DNA from: Catenulispora pinistramenti
GTDB taxonomy: Bacteria; Actinomycetota; Actinomycetes; Streptomycetales; Catenulisporaceae
Length of the DNA stretch: 45,086 bases
Assembly (NCBI RefSeq): GCF_018274385.1
Contig: NZ_JAAFYZ010000065.1
Span: 1-45,086, forward strand
Direction: 5' to 3'
Numbering within the stretch: the first letter of the stretch is position 1; each line of letters opens with the position of its first letter. Positions 29,452 to 38,018 of the stretch are shown piece by piece. The position numbers and the translations under genes are program-made. The notes under the pieces are model-generated. The model was not told the origin of the DNA. It saw only the letters and a program-made list of their open reading frames with translations, and did not search any database.

Positions 29452-30087
29452 ATGACCACCGAGCCGACCCGCACCCGCCGAGTGATCATCGCCGAGGACG
29501 AGGCGCTGATCCGCCTGGACCTGAAGGAGATGCTCCAGGAGGAGGGGTACGAGGTCGTGGCCGAGGCTTCCGACGGCGCCGCCGCGGTCCGCCTGGCCGA
29601 GGAGCACCGCCCGGACCTGTGCATCTTCGACGTGAAGATGCCGGTGCTGGACGGGATCACCGCCGCCGAGCAGGTGATCGAGGCGCGGATCGCGCCGGTG
29701 CTGATCCTCACCGCCTTCTCCCAGCGCGACCTGGTGGAGCGGGCGGCCGAGGCCGGGGTGATGAACTACCTGGTCAAGCCGTTCACCAAGGACAAGCTGG
29801 TACCGGCCATCGAGATCGCCGTCTGTCGGCACACCCAGCTGACCGCGCTGGAGGGCGAGGTCGCCGACCTGGCCTCGCGGCTGGAGACCCGCAAGCTGGT
29901 GGACCGGGCCAAGGGCATCTTGCAGACGGTGCACGGGATGACCGAGCCGGAGGCGTTCCGCTGGATCCAGAAGACCTCGATGGACCGGCGGATGACCATG
30001 AAGGAAGTCGCCGAGGTGGTCATCAGCGGGTCGACGGCGGTCGGCTCCCCGGCACCCGGCGGTGCGACCCCGGCCAAGGCGGAGTGA
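29452..30087 (+). CDS. pdtaR: ANTAR-type response regulator (PdtaR-like)
   Basis: This 211-residue protein has an N-terminal receiver domain with acidic pocket (IIAEDEALIR), phosphorylated Asp60 (FDVKMP), conserved Thr (ILTAFS) and Lys (YLVKPF). A C-terminal ANTAR RNA-binding domain follows (about 140-195; LVDRAKGILQTVHGMTEPEAFRWIQ is its hallmark). Such regulators, like mycobacterial Rv1626, are phosphorylated by a cytosolic histidine kinase and bind paired RNA hairpins to prevent termination. The ATG at 29452 follows GAGGA (29443-29447). In-frame sequence upstream overlaps the tRNA and is not coding. No kinase gene is nearby. Its RNA targets are not evident here. Confidence 0.93.
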   Translation: MTTEPTRTRRVIIAEDEALIRLDLKEMLQEEGYEVVAEASDGAAAVRLAEEHRPDLCIFDVKMPVLDGITAAEQVIEARIAPVLILTAFSQRDLVERAAEAGVMNYLVKPFTKDKLVPAIEIAVCRHTQLTALEGEVADLASRLETRKLVDRAKGILQTVHGMTEPEAFRWIQKTSMDRRMTMKEVAEVVISGSTAVGSPAPGGATPAKAE

Positions 30088-30537
30088 GCCGCGCCAAGGC
30101 GGAGTGCGCCCCGCGAAGGCTCAAATAACGATCTTACGAACCGGCCGGCGGCTGTGACGGGTGTCACGGCGCCGGCCGTCGGCTTTTCCCCGGGGCGAGG
30201 GCTCCGGCGCACCGTCCGCGGCCCCGGAATCCGTAACATGCCAGTACCTTGAGCACTGATTACCGACCCTGCGATGACCCCGTCACCACGGGCCGTGAAG
30301 ATCAACGCACCTCAAAACCGCGCGCGCTCGCCGGGCGGGCCACTACCGGGCATTTGGCTCTGGTCGGGGCCTCACGCCGGTTGGTAACGAGAGCATCACG
30401 CGATCTCCGACCCCCTCCCCACGGGTGACGAACAGCACTAGCCTTCCCATCACCCATGTGGTGACCGCGTGAATTCGGACGAGTACCAAATGCCCATACG
30501 GCTGATGCCCGTCCGACGATCAGGGAGGATCTGCAAA
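30088..30537. other. Intergenic region before the amino-acid importer
   Basis: These 450 bases contain the hairpin at 30143-30177 and then no clear coding sequence. A TAGCCT -10-like box lies at 30438-30443, about 95 bases before the importer start. The frame opening at 30469 is an in-frame upstream extension without start signals. The DNA is less GC-rich between 30360 and 30540, as expected of a promoter region. Confidence 0.5.
30143..30177 (+). terminator. Hairpin after the ANTAR regulator gene
   Basis: GGCCGGCG (30143-30150) pairs with CGCCGGCC (30170-30177). An inner stem GTGAC (30154-30158) with GTCAC (30163-30167) closes a GGGT loop. It lies 56 bases after the stop codon. Confidence 0.65.
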
Positions 30538-31767
30538 GTGCGGACCATCAACCGAGTGCGGGCCGGCGCTGTTATTGCCGCGGGCGTGTTCGCACTTTCG
30601 GCTTGTGCGGGAAGCTCGACGAAGTCCGGGGGCGGCTCTACGTCGAGTTCGACCGGGAGCGGGAGCTCCACGTCGGCCGCCAATAACGGCAAGCCCACGC
30701 TGGAAATCGGCGTGCAGGGCCCGTTGTCCGGTGCCAACCAGGCCCTGGGCCTGAACATCGACTGGGGCGTCAAGCTCGCCGTCCAGCAGGAGAACGCCAA
30801 GGGCGACCTGCCGTTCAACCTCGCGGTCAAGGAGGCTGACGACCAGGGCCTGCAGAACAACGGCGCGGACGAGGCGAACCTGCTGATCCAGGACCAGAAG
30901 GTGATGGGCGTCGTCGGCCCGGCCTTCTCCGGTCCGACCGCCGCGGCCGGCGCGCTGTACTCCACGGCCAACCTGGTGGCGATCAGCCCCTCGGCGACCG
31001 CCCCCAAGCTGACCGCCTCCGGCTTCAAGACCTTCTACCGGGTTGTCGCCAACGACAACATCCAGGGCAAGGCCGCCGCCGACTACATGGCCAAGGCCCT
31101 CAAGGCCAGCAACGTCTTCGTGGTCGATGACAAGTCGCAGTACGGCCAGGGCCTGTCCACCGCCATCGTCGCCGAGCTGAAGGCCGACGGCGTCACCGTC
31201 GAGACCGACAGCGCGCAGGCCGGTACCCAGGACTACTCGCAGCTGGCCTCCAAGGTCGCCTCTTCCGGCGCCAAGGCCATGTACTACGCGGGCTACTACG
31301 CCGACGGCGGCGTGTTCGCCAAGGCGCTGAAGTCCGCCGGCTACAACGGCACGATGATGTCCGGCGACGGTTCCAAGGACCCGAACTTCATCACCACCGC
31401 CGGCAAGGACGCCGCCGAGGGCTGGCAGTTCACCTGCGCCTGCCTGGACGCCGGGACCAACCCGAAGTACGCGGCCTTCGTCTCGGCCTACAAGCAGTTG
31501 GCCAACGCCGAGCCCGGCACGTACTCCATCGAGGGCTACGACGCGGCGAACACCATCATCAGTGTCCTGAAGGGCCTGAACACCGCCACCCCGACCCGCC
31601 AGGCGGTGGCCGACGCGGTGGGCAAGGTGGACTACCAGGGACTGTCGAAGGAGGTCAAGTTCACCTCCACCGGTGACATCTCGACCACCGCGGTGTACGT
31701 CTACCAGATCAAGAGCGGTGTGATCACGCTGCTCGGCGACGTCAACACGCTGGTCGGCGGCAGCTGA
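30538..31767 (+). CDS. Branched-chain amino-acid-type ABC importer, substrate-binding lipoprotein
   Basis: This 409-residue lipoprotein has a signal peptide (MRTINRVRAGAVIAAG...) ending in the lipobox LSAC with lipidated Cys23. A Ser/Thr/Gly linker leads to a periplasmic-binding-protein type I fold (Leu/Ile/Val-binding family; LEIGVQGPLSG start, GVVGPAFSGPT, YGQGLS motifs). It captures the substrate outside the membrane for the permease encoded downstream. The GTG at 30538 follows AGGGAGG (30522-30528), making this start firm. Two hairpins separate it from the permease genes. The exact ligand (branched-chain amino acid or similar) cannot be told. Confidence 0.94.
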   Translation: MRTINRVRAGAVIAAGVFALSACAGSSTKSGGGSTSSSTGSGSSTSAANNGKPTLEIGVQGPLSGANQALGLNIDWGVKLAVQQENAKGDLPFNLAVKEADDQGLQNNGADEANLLIQDQKVMGVVGPAFSGPTAAAGALYSTANLVAISPSATAPKLTASGFKTFYRVVANDNIQGKAAADYMAKALKASNVFVVDDKSQYGQGLSTAIVAELKADGVTVETDSAQAGTQDYSQLASKVASSGAKAMYYAGYYADGGVFAKALKSAGYNGTMMSGDGSKDPNFITTAGKDAAEGWQFTCACLDAGTNPKYAAFVSAYKQLANAEPGTYSIEGYDAANTIISVLKGLNTATPTRQAVADAVGKVDYQGLSKEVKFTSTGDISTTAVYVYQIKSGVITLLGDVNTLVGGS

Positions 31768-31782
31768 TCCGAGATCGCAGCC

Positions 31783-31809
31783 GGTGTCCCGCCCCAGCGG
31801 CGGGACACC
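31783..31809 (+). terminator. First hairpin between binding protein and permeases
   Basis: GGTGTCCCGCC (31783-31793) pairs perfectly with GGCGGGACACC (31799-31809) around CCAGC, 16 bases after the stop. It probably acts as a partial terminator or 3' stabiliser that keeps the binding protein in excess. Confidence 0.6.
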
Positions 31810-31874
31810 GGCGCCCCGCCGGTCTGCTGGCGCCCGGGTCACCCGGCCCGATCGCACCGGACAAGGACTCCCGC

Positions 31875-31913
31875 GAGCCGTGGCCCGTCAGGTTCCACTG
31901 CGGGCCACGGCTC
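31875..31913 (+). terminator. Second hairpin between binding protein and permeases
   Basis: GAGCCGTGGCCCG (31875-31887) pairs perfectly with CGGGCCACGGCTC (31901-31913) across a 13-base loop, and GCG bases beyond can add to the stem. It lies 58 bases before the permease start. Confidence 0.55.
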
Positions 31914-31970
31914 TCGCGTGATTTCGGGCCGTCCCCGCCACCCTGACGCCTCCTGCACAGGAAGCTTTTT

Positions 31971-32927
31971 ATGTACTTCACCCAACACTTCTGGGAACTG
32001 CTGTTCCAAGGGATCAGGCTAGGCTCCCTCTACGCCCTGATCGCCATCGGCTACACGATGGTCTACGGCGTGCTCCAACTGATCAACTTCGCCCACAGCG
32101 AGGTGTTCATGTCCGGCGCTCTGGGCGGCGTGTTCATGCTCACCGCGCTGGCCGGCACCAACGGCAACATCCCCAGCGGCTTCTCAGCCTTCGAATACAC
32201 GGCCCTGGCCCTGATAGCCGGCGCCGTGGTCAGCGCCGCGGTGGCCTTCTCCCTGGAGCGGGTCGCCTACCGGCCGCTGCGTAAACGGCACGCGCCGAAA
32301 CTGGTGTATCTGATCACCGCGATCGGTGCCTCGATCTTCCTGTACAACCTGGCCGGCAAGCTGTTCGGCCGGAACAACCTGCAGGTTCCGGAGTCCTTCC
32401 ACTCCGGTCCGGTGTTCGTGCTCCCGGGCAGCGGCCCGTCCGGACCGCGCACCGTGAAGACCCTGGACGTCCTGATCATCGCCACCGCGTTCGTCATGAT
32501 GATCGTGCTGGACCTGGTGATCAACCGCACCAAGCTGGGCTCCGGCATCCGGGCGGTGGCCCAGGACGCCGAGACCGCGCAGCTGATGGGCGTGGACGTC
32601 GGCAAGGTGATCTCCCGGACCTTCATCATCGGCGGCCTGCTGGCCGGCGTCGGCGGCGTGCTGTACGCCATGTTCCACGCCGTGAGCTACACGATGGGCT
32701 TCATCCCGGGCATCAAGGCGTTCACCGCCGCGGTGCTCGGCGGCATCGGAAACGTGCGCGGTGCCATGCTCGGCGGTCTGCTGCTGGGCATTGTGGAGAG
32801 TTTCAGCCAGGGCATCATCCCCAATGGCTTGGAATGGGTGGACGTGGTCTCCTTCGTGGTGCTGGTCGTGGTGCTGCTGATCCGGCCGACCGGCATCCTG
32901 GGCGAGCGGACGGGGAGGGCGGCGTGA
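31971..32927 (+). CDS. livH: Branched-chain amino-acid-type ABC importer permease (LivH-like)
   Basis: This 318-residue polytopic permease has about eight membrane helices. The LivH hallmarks are GSLYALIAIGYTMVYGVLQLINFAH near the N-terminus, SGIRAVAQDAETAQLMGVDV (the coupling loop that contacts the ATPases) and GGIGNVRGAMLGG late in the protein. The ATG at 31971 follows AGGAAG (31959-31964). It overlaps livM by four bases (GTGA), so permease and ATPase genes form one translationally linked operon. Confidence 0.95.
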   Translation: MYFTQHFWELLFQGIRLGSLYALIAIGYTMVYGVLQLINFAHSEVFMSGALGGVFMLTALAGTNGNIPSGFSAFEYTALALIAGAVVSAAVAFSLERVAYRPLRKRHAPKLVYLITAIGASIFLYNLAGKLFGRNNLQVPESFHSGPVFVLPGSGPSGPRTVKTLDVLIIATAFVMMIVLDLVINRTKLGSGIRAVAQDAETAQLMGVDVGKVISRTFIIGGLLAGVGGVLYAMFHAVSYTMGFIPGIKAFTAAVLGGIGNVRGAMLGGLLLGIVESFSQGIIPNGLEWVDVVSFVVLVVVLLIRPTGILGERTGRAA

Positions 32928-34414
32928 GCACGACCTCGATCTCCGAGCTGTCGGCACAGGTCCGGCGGCTGCGCAAGCAGGACGCCTGGTGGAAGAACCC
33001 GATGCTGGGCCGGCTGGCCATCATCTTGGCGCTGGTGCTGGTCCTGAGCATCCTGACCAACCAGGTGCAGGGCTCCTCGTCCGACTACACGCTGCTGTTC
33101 AAGAGCAGCTGGTTCTCCAGCCGCGGCGCCCAGTACGTGATCGGCGGCGTGCTGATCTGGATCATCGCCGAGGCCTGGCGGATCCAGGGCCTGCGCCGGA
33201 TAGCCGGGCAGACCATCAGTGTGGCCGGCCGGCGGACCGCGCTCATCGTGCCGCGCTCGTTCACCAGGCAGTACTCACGCCTGGCCGGGTTCTTCAGGTG
33301 GCTGATCCCGAACAGGTGGTTCCGGCGGGTCCTGGTGCTGGCCGTGGTGGCTGTGGCGATCTTCCTGCCGTACCTGGGCCTGTTCACCCTGCCGTACTTC
33401 CAGTCCGTGCTGGCCGGCCAGGTCGGCGTGTATGTGCTGGCCGCGCTCGGGCTGAACGTGGTGGTCGGCTGGGCCGGCCTGCTGGACCTGGGCTACATCG
33501 CGTTCTTCGCGATCGGCGCGTACACCACCGCGATCCTGTCCGGCAAGCTCCCGGTGGGCGCCGACGGCAACCCCGAGGCGCACCCGCCGATCCACCTGAA
33601 CCTGTTCTTCGCCTTCCCGATCGCGGTCGTGCTGACGATGACCGCCGGTCTGATCCTGGGCGCCCCGACGCTGCGGCTGCGCGGCGACTACCTGGCGATC
33701 GTGACGCTGGGCTTCCATGAGATCGTGCTGCAGCTGGCCAAGAACAACCCGCACAACCTGACCAACGGCCCGTTGGGCGCGACCGGGATCTCCACGTTCC
33801 GCTTCAACCTGTTCGGCGTCCACTACGACTGGAACCCCACGGACTCCAAACCGTACTGGTTCCTGGCGATCGGGCTGATCCTCATCGTGGTCTTCGCCTT
33901 CCGCCGACTGGAACACTCCAAGGTCGGCCGGACCTGGACCGCGATCCGCGAGGACGAGGTGGCCGCGGCCGCCTCGGGCGTGCCGACCGTGAAGTACAAG
34001 CTGATGGCCTTCATGATCGGCGCTTCCACCTCCGGCTTCGCCGGCGTGCTGGCGACGGCGAAGATCACCGCGATCACCCCGGACAACTTCCCACTCCAGC
34101 TGTCCATCTTCGTGCTCGCCTACGTCATCTTCGGCGGCATGGGCTCGCTGACCGGCGTGATCGTCGGCGCCTCGCTGATGACCTTCCTGCCGTTCTTCCT
34201 GCAAGGCCCACCCTCGTGGTTCAACAGCGGTAAACCGGTGGTGGACCCCAAGGACATCCCGATGTGGGTCGGCGCGGTGCTGCTGACCATGATGATCTTC
34301 CGGCCGCAGGGCCTGATCCCGTCCAAACGCCGGGCCCAGGAACTGGCCCAGGCCGAGCACGGGGTCGGCGACGCGGACGCGATGACCGAGCCGGCGGAAG
34401 GAGTGGCACCGTGA
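32924..34414 (+). CDS. livM: Branched-chain amino-acid-type ABC importer permease (LivM-like)
   Basis: This protein (496 residues) is longer than a simple LivM. The first 150 residues add charged segments and two or three extra helices before the transport core. From about residue 160 it shows the family pattern: GVYVLAALGLNVVVGWAGLLDLGY, LRLRGDYLAIVTLGFHEI, WTAIREDEVAAAASGV (coupling loop) and FGGMGSLTGVIVGA. It pairs with LivH to form the channel. The GTG at 32924 overlaps livH and follows GGGGAGGG. The stop overlaps livG by four bases. Confidence 0.95.
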   Translation: MSTTSISELSAQVRRLRKQDAWWKNPMLGRLAIILALVLVLSILTNQVQGSSSDYTLLFKSSWFSSRGAQYVIGGVLIWIIAEAWRIQGLRRIAGQTISVAGRRTALIVPRSFTRQYSRLAGFFRWLIPNRWFRRVLVLAVVAVAIFLPYLGLFTLPYFQSVLAGQVGVYVLAALGLNVVVGWAGLLDLGYIAFFAIGAYTTAILSGKLPVGADGNPEAHPPIHLNLFFAFPIAVVLTMTAGLILGAPTLRLRGDYLAIVTLGFHEIVLQLAKNNPHNLTNGPLGATGISTFRFNLFGVHYDWNPTDSKPYWFLAIGLILIVVFAFRRLEHSKVGRTWTAIREDEVAAAASGVPTVKYKLMAFMIGASTSGFAGVLATAKITAITPDNFPLQLSIFVLAYVIFGGMGSLTGVIVGASLMTFLPFFLQGPPSWFNSGKPVVDPKDIPMWVGAVLLTMMIFRPQGLIPSKRRAQELAQAEHGVGDADAMTEPAEGVAP

Positions 34415-35868
34415 CCACGCACAGCACGATCGTCCCGCAGCCGCCGGCCCCCGCCGACGCCCCGGTCCTGCGGGCCGACGGCATCACGCTCCGCTTCGGC
34501 GGTCTGACCAGCCTGGACGGCGTCGGCCTGACCCTGAACCGGGGCGAGATCCTGGCGGTGATCGGCCCCAACGGCGCCGGCAAGACCTCGCTGTTCAACA
34601 GCCTGACCGGCGTCTACCTGCCGCAGGAGGGCACGATCGAGTTCCTGCCGGCCGGCGGGGCGGTGGTCCCGCTGGTGCACAACAACGTGCTCGGGCGCCG
34701 GGTCAGCCGCAAGCCGCACCTGGTGAACCGCGCGGGTATCTCGCGCACGTTCCAGAACATCCGCCTGTTCAACGCCCTGACGGTCCTGGAGAACGTCCAG
34801 ATCGCCGCCGAGACCCGCAGCGCGTCGGGCCCGATCGGCGTCATGCTGGGCCTGCCCCACAACCGCCGCAACGAGCGCGAGGCCCGCAGGCACTCCCGCG
34901 AGATGCTGGACTTCGTGGGCCTGAGCGGCAAAGAGCAGAACATCGCCGGCTCGCTGTCCTACGGCGACCAGCGCCGCCTGGAGATCGCCCGGGCCATGGC
35001 CAGCAACCCCAAGGTGCTCCTGCTGGACGAGCCGGCGGCCGGCACCAACCCCTCGGAGAAGCTGGGCCTGGCCCAGCTCATCACCCGCATCAACACCGAG
35101 CTGGGCATCAGCATCCTGCTGATCGAGCACGACATGCGCCTGGTGATGTCGGTCGCGCACCGCATCACGGTGCTGAACTTCGGCAAGGTGATCGCCTCCG
35201 GCGCTCCCGCCGAGGTGCAGCAGAACCCGGCGGTGATCGAGGCCTACCTCGGGAGCGACGCGGCTGAGGAGGCGGCGGAGGCGGCTGCGGCGGCTGACGC
35301 GGCTGCCGGGGACGGGGCCGGTACTGAGGCTTCAGCTGCCGAGCTGCCGGCGTCCGATCTGGGCGATGGCGATGCGAAGGCTGATGTGGTTCCCGATGCC
35401 GCCGAGGCCTCGACCGCTGATGCTGAGGTGGCTGGCGCGGCTGAGGCCGGTGCCGATGCTCCGGCTTCCGATGCCGCCGAGGCTTCGGCTGCTGAGGTTT
35501 CGACTGCTGAGGCCGAGGCGTCGGCTGCGGAATCCGGCGAGTCGGAGTCTGCCGCCGAATCTGGCGCGGTGGAGTCTGCGGCCGAATCCGGCGCGGCGGA
35601 GTCTGCGGCCGAATCCGGCACCGAGGCGTCGGCGGCTGAGTCTTCGGCCACTTCGGCCGAATCGGCGCAGCTGTCCGAGGCCGAGTCGGCTGCTGAGTCT
35701 TCGGCGACCTCCGCGGAGTCCGCTCAGCTGGCCGAGGCCGAGGCTGAACCTGATGCCGATGCCGATGCCGATGCCGAACCGGATGCCGAATCTTCAGCCG
35801 AGCCCCCGGCCAAGCGATCCCCATCCGAATCCCCGGCCCGCGACACCACCGAGGAGGGCTCCGCGTGA
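34411..35868 (+). CDS. livG: LivG-like ABC importer ATPase with a long acidic tail
   Basis: Residues 1-283 are an ordinary LivG ATPase: Walker A GPNGAGKTS at 52-60, signature LSYGDQ at 182-187, Walker B Asp206-Glu207, switch His240, and the C-terminal PAVIEAYLG. Residues 284-485 are a tail unlike the family, almost only Ala, Glu, Ser and Asp, with repeats such as ESAAESGA and SSATSAESAQL and no positive charge until the last 20 residues. It is probably disordered and may tether or regulate the transporter. The GTG at 34411 overlaps livM and follows GGAAGGAG; the stop overlaps livF (GTGA), so the tail is translated in frame to the end of the operon spacing. Confidence 0.94.
   Translation: MTTHSTIVPQPPAPADAPVLRADGITLRFGGLTSLDGVGLTLNRGEILAVIGPNGAGKTSLFNSLTGVYLPQEGTIEFLPAGGAVVPLVHNNVLGRRVSRKPHLVNRAGISRTFQNIRLFNALTVLENVQIAAETRSASGPIGVMLGLPHNRRNEREARRHSREMLDFVGLSGKEQNIAGSLSYGDQRRLEIARAMASNPKVLLLDEPAAGTNPSEKLGLAQLITRINTELGISILLIEHDMRLVMSVAHRITVLNFGKVIASGAPAEVQQNPAVIEAYLGSDAAEEAAEAAAAADAAAGDGAGTEASAAELPASDLGDGDAKADVVPDAAEASTADAEVAGAAEAGADAPASDAAEASAAEVSTAEAEASAAESGESESAAESGAVESAAESGAAESAAESGTEASAAESSATSAESAQLSEAESAAESSATSAESAQLAEAEAEPDADADADAEPDAESSAEPPAKRSPSESPARDTTEEGSA
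35530..35775 (+). repeat. In-frame repeats encoding the LivG tail
   Basis: Imperfect units of about 24 bases (GAGTCTGCGGCCGAATCCGG type) recur between about 35547 and 35625. A roughly 54-base SSATSAESAQL-encoding block occurs twice (about 35640-35740), and GATGCC is repeated four times at 35752-35775. All periods are multiples of three, so gain or loss would alter tail length without a frameshift. Confidence 0.7.
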
Positions 35869-36638
35869 GCGACCAGGCGTCGACCATCCCCGCCCCGCGC
35901 ACCGAGGCGTCCCCTTCCGACAACGCCGCGCTCCTGGAGCTGAGCTCGGTCGAGGTCGCCTACGGCGGCATCGTCGCGCTGAAGGGCATCGACCTGGAGG
36001 TCCGGCAGGGCGAGATCGTGGCCCTGCTCGGCGCGAACGGCGCCGGCAAGACCACCACCCTGCGGACCGTCTCGGGCCTGCTCAAGCCGCGCTCGGGCGA
36101 GGTCCGGTACGCCGGGGAGGCCCTGACCGGCATCCCGGCGCACAAGATCGTCCAGCTGGGCATCGGCCACTCCCCGGAAGGCCGCCGCATCTTCTCCCGG
36201 ATGACCGTCCTGGAGAACCTGCAGATGGGCGCCTACCGCTTCAAGTCGGTGTCCCAGAAGGACCTGGACCAGGTCTTCGAGCTGTTCCCGCGGCTGCAGG
36301 AGCGCCGCACCCAGCTCGGCGGCAACCTGTCCGGCGGCGAGCAGCAGATGCTCGCCATCGGCCGGGCCATGATGGGCCAGCCCGCGCTCCTGCTGCTCGA
36401 CGAACCCTCGATGGGCCTGGCCCCGCTGATCGTGGCCCAGATCTTCGAGATCATCGAGCGCATCAACGCCCTGGGCACCACCATCCTGCTGGTGGAACAG
36501 AACGCGGCCCAGGCGCTGAAGCTGGCGCACCGGGGCTACGTCCTGGAAACCGGCGAGGTCGTGATGAGCGCCCCGGCCGGCGAGCTGCTGAACGACCCGC
36601 GCATCCGCGAGGCCTACCTCGGCGAGACCGCCGAGTAG
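35865..36638 (+). CDS. livF: LivF-like ABC importer ATPase
   Basis: This 257-residue ATPase has Walker A GANGAGKTT, signature LSGGEQQ, Walker B LLLLDEPSMGLAP and the LLVEQN switch segment typical of LivF, where Gln stands in for the usual His. It pairs with LivG to power the LivHM channel. The GTG at 35865 overlaps the livG stop and follows GAGGAGG (35851-35857). A strong terminator follows, closing the operon. Confidence 0.96.
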   Translation: MSDQASTIPAPRTEASPSDNAALLELSSVEVAYGGIVALKGIDLEVRQGEIVALLGANGAGKTTTLRTVSGLLKPRSGEVRYAGEALTGIPAHKIVQLGIGHSPEGRRIFSRMTVLENLQMGAYRFKSVSQKDLDQVFELFPRLQERRTQLGGNLSGGEQQMLAIGRAMMGQPALLLLDEPSMGLAPLIVAQIFEIIERINALGTTILLVEQNAAQALKLAHRGYVLETGEVVMSAPAGELLNDPRIREAYLGETAE

Positions 36639-36663
36639 GAGCGGCAGTACAGCTGGCAGAACA

Positions 36664-36712
36664 ACAGGCCGTGGTCCCCGATGCCTTACCCGGCAAGGGG
36701 ATCACGGCCTGT
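36664..36712 (+). terminator. Terminator of the importer operon
   Basis: A 16-bp stem with one G-T wobble pairs 36664-36679 with 36697-36712 around a 17-base loop. CTTTACCT follows as a short T-rich tail. It begins 26 bases after livF. Confidence 0.85.
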
Positions 36713-36796
36713 CTTTACCTCTAGCCCAACCGCCCCGAAGCCGCCCGCAGGAACTCAGCCCGCCGCCGGCCAGAGCAGGCGGTAGACGCTACGCGC

Positions 36797-37933
36797 TCAC
36801 CCGGTCCCGCAAGCCACCTGCATCATCTCCGTGACCAGCCCCGGCCGCAGTGCCGCCAAGGACGTCTGCTCCGAGGAACCACTGTTCCCAGGGCCTGAAC
36901 CCGCCATCTGGCCCGTGATCTCCACCCCGCCCATGCCGCCGTTCCACGCCGGTGGGTGCGTGCAGTCGGTGACGTGCCAATGGGTGGCCAGGCGGGCCGT
37001 CTGGCCCGGAGTGACGACCACCGGCAGCCCGGAGGCGGTGATGGTGACGCCCGTCTGCCTGGACGCCGGGTCCTGCACGTTCCACGTCGCTATCCCCGCG
37101 GCCTCGATCGTGAACGTCAGGTCGAAGCCCTGCGGATCGGCGGGCGCGCCGATCGGCTGCGTCGTGTCGATCGCCGTGACGGCGAACGCGCTGCCGGAGT
37201 TCCCGGCCACGGCGCCGGGCCCGGCACAGATCGCAGTCTGCTGACGCGTGTAGTCGTCCCACAGGGTGTCAGAGAGCGGATAGGCGTAGTCGCGCCGGAC
37301 GTTCGGATCCTGCGGGGTGCTGACGCTGTACCGGATCGTCACGGGCAGCACCGGCAGGGGTTGCCCGTCGCAGCCGTATGGCAGCGTCACCGGCACCGAC
37401 ACCGTGGTCCCGCCGTTCAGGGCCTGAGCCGGCCACGCCGTCGCCGAGCCGATCCGCGTCCCCACCGCGTCCCACAGCTCGGCGCTGACCACGCTCAGCC
37501 GGGTCGCCGAGCCGTTGGTCAGCTCCAGGCCCAGCACCGCGTGGTCGACGCTGTCGTCGTCCGTGAGCGAGGTGGTGCTCAGCCGCACCTTGTAGAGGTC
37601 GGCGTCCACTTGCGAGGGGGGCGGGTTCGGCTGCGGCGTCGCCCGCCGCGCGCCGGTCGTCGGCCACACCACGAAAGCCAGCACGACGGCCACGGCGAGC
37701 GCTCCGGCGATCTGCAGGCCGCGGGGGAGCCGGGCGATCAGCGACGGTACGGCGTCGTCACCGTCGATGGTCTCGAACCCGCTGGCGGCGCAGTTCGGTT
37801 CGCCGCCCTCCGCCAGCCGCTCGTCGTCGAACTCGTCGTCCAGCTCGACGACGAGTTCGAACTCCGCGGGGTCCGGCTCCCCGGCCGCGTCGGGCGCGCC
37901 GCCGCCCGAGGGGTCCCCCCTGCCTGGTCCCAT
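36797..37933 (-). CDS. Unrecognised membrane-anchored protein
   Basis: This 378-residue protein has an acidic cytoplasmic N-terminus (to about 60; EFELVVELDDEFDDE), a single membrane helix at 72-90, and a large extracytoplasmic part. I recognise no family. The external part looks beta-rich: alternating hydrophobic residues, AVLGLELTNGSATRLSVVSAELWD near 130-155, and two similar halves that could be immunoglobulin-like domains. Four cysteines there (in PYGCDG, AICAG, TDCTHP and VACGTG) could form disulfides. A GACAAT box six bases before the ATG (37940-37945) suggests a leaderless transcript. A receptor or wall-associated sensor is possible but unproven. Confidence 0.75.
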   Translation of the reverse strand: MGPGRGDPSGGGAPDAAGEPDPAEFELVVELDDEFDDERLAEGGEPNCAASGFETIDGDDAVPSLIARLPRGLQIAGALAVAVVLAFVVWPTTGARRATPQPNPPPSQVDADLYKVRLSTTSLTDDDSVDHAVLGLELTNGSATRLSVVSAELWDAVGTRIGSATAWPAQALNGGTTVSVPVTLPYGCDGQPLPVLPVTIRYSVSTPQDPNVRRDYAYPLSDTLWDDYTRQQTAICAGPGAVAGNSGSAFAVTAIDTTQPIGAPADPQGFDLTFTIEAAGIATWNVQDPASRQTGVTITASGLPVVVTPGQTARLATHWHVTDCTHPPAWNGGMGGVEITGQMAGSGPGNSGSSEQTSLAALRPGLVTEMMQVACGTG

Positions 37934-37939
37934 GGACGC

Positions 37940-37945
37940 ATTGTC
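37940..37945 (-). promoter_or_regulatory. -10 box of the unrecognised membrane protein gene
   Basis: GACAAT on the leftward strand lies exactly six bases before the ATG, the same arrangement as at hisI. No Shine-Dalgarno is seen, so a leaderless transcript is likely. Confidence 0.45.
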
Positions 37946-38018
37946 CGTCGTGGATCAGCCGGGCACCAGAGGATCAGCGACTCCGGTGTTCCGGTCGGCA
38001 ATATCGCTCCAGCCGCCG

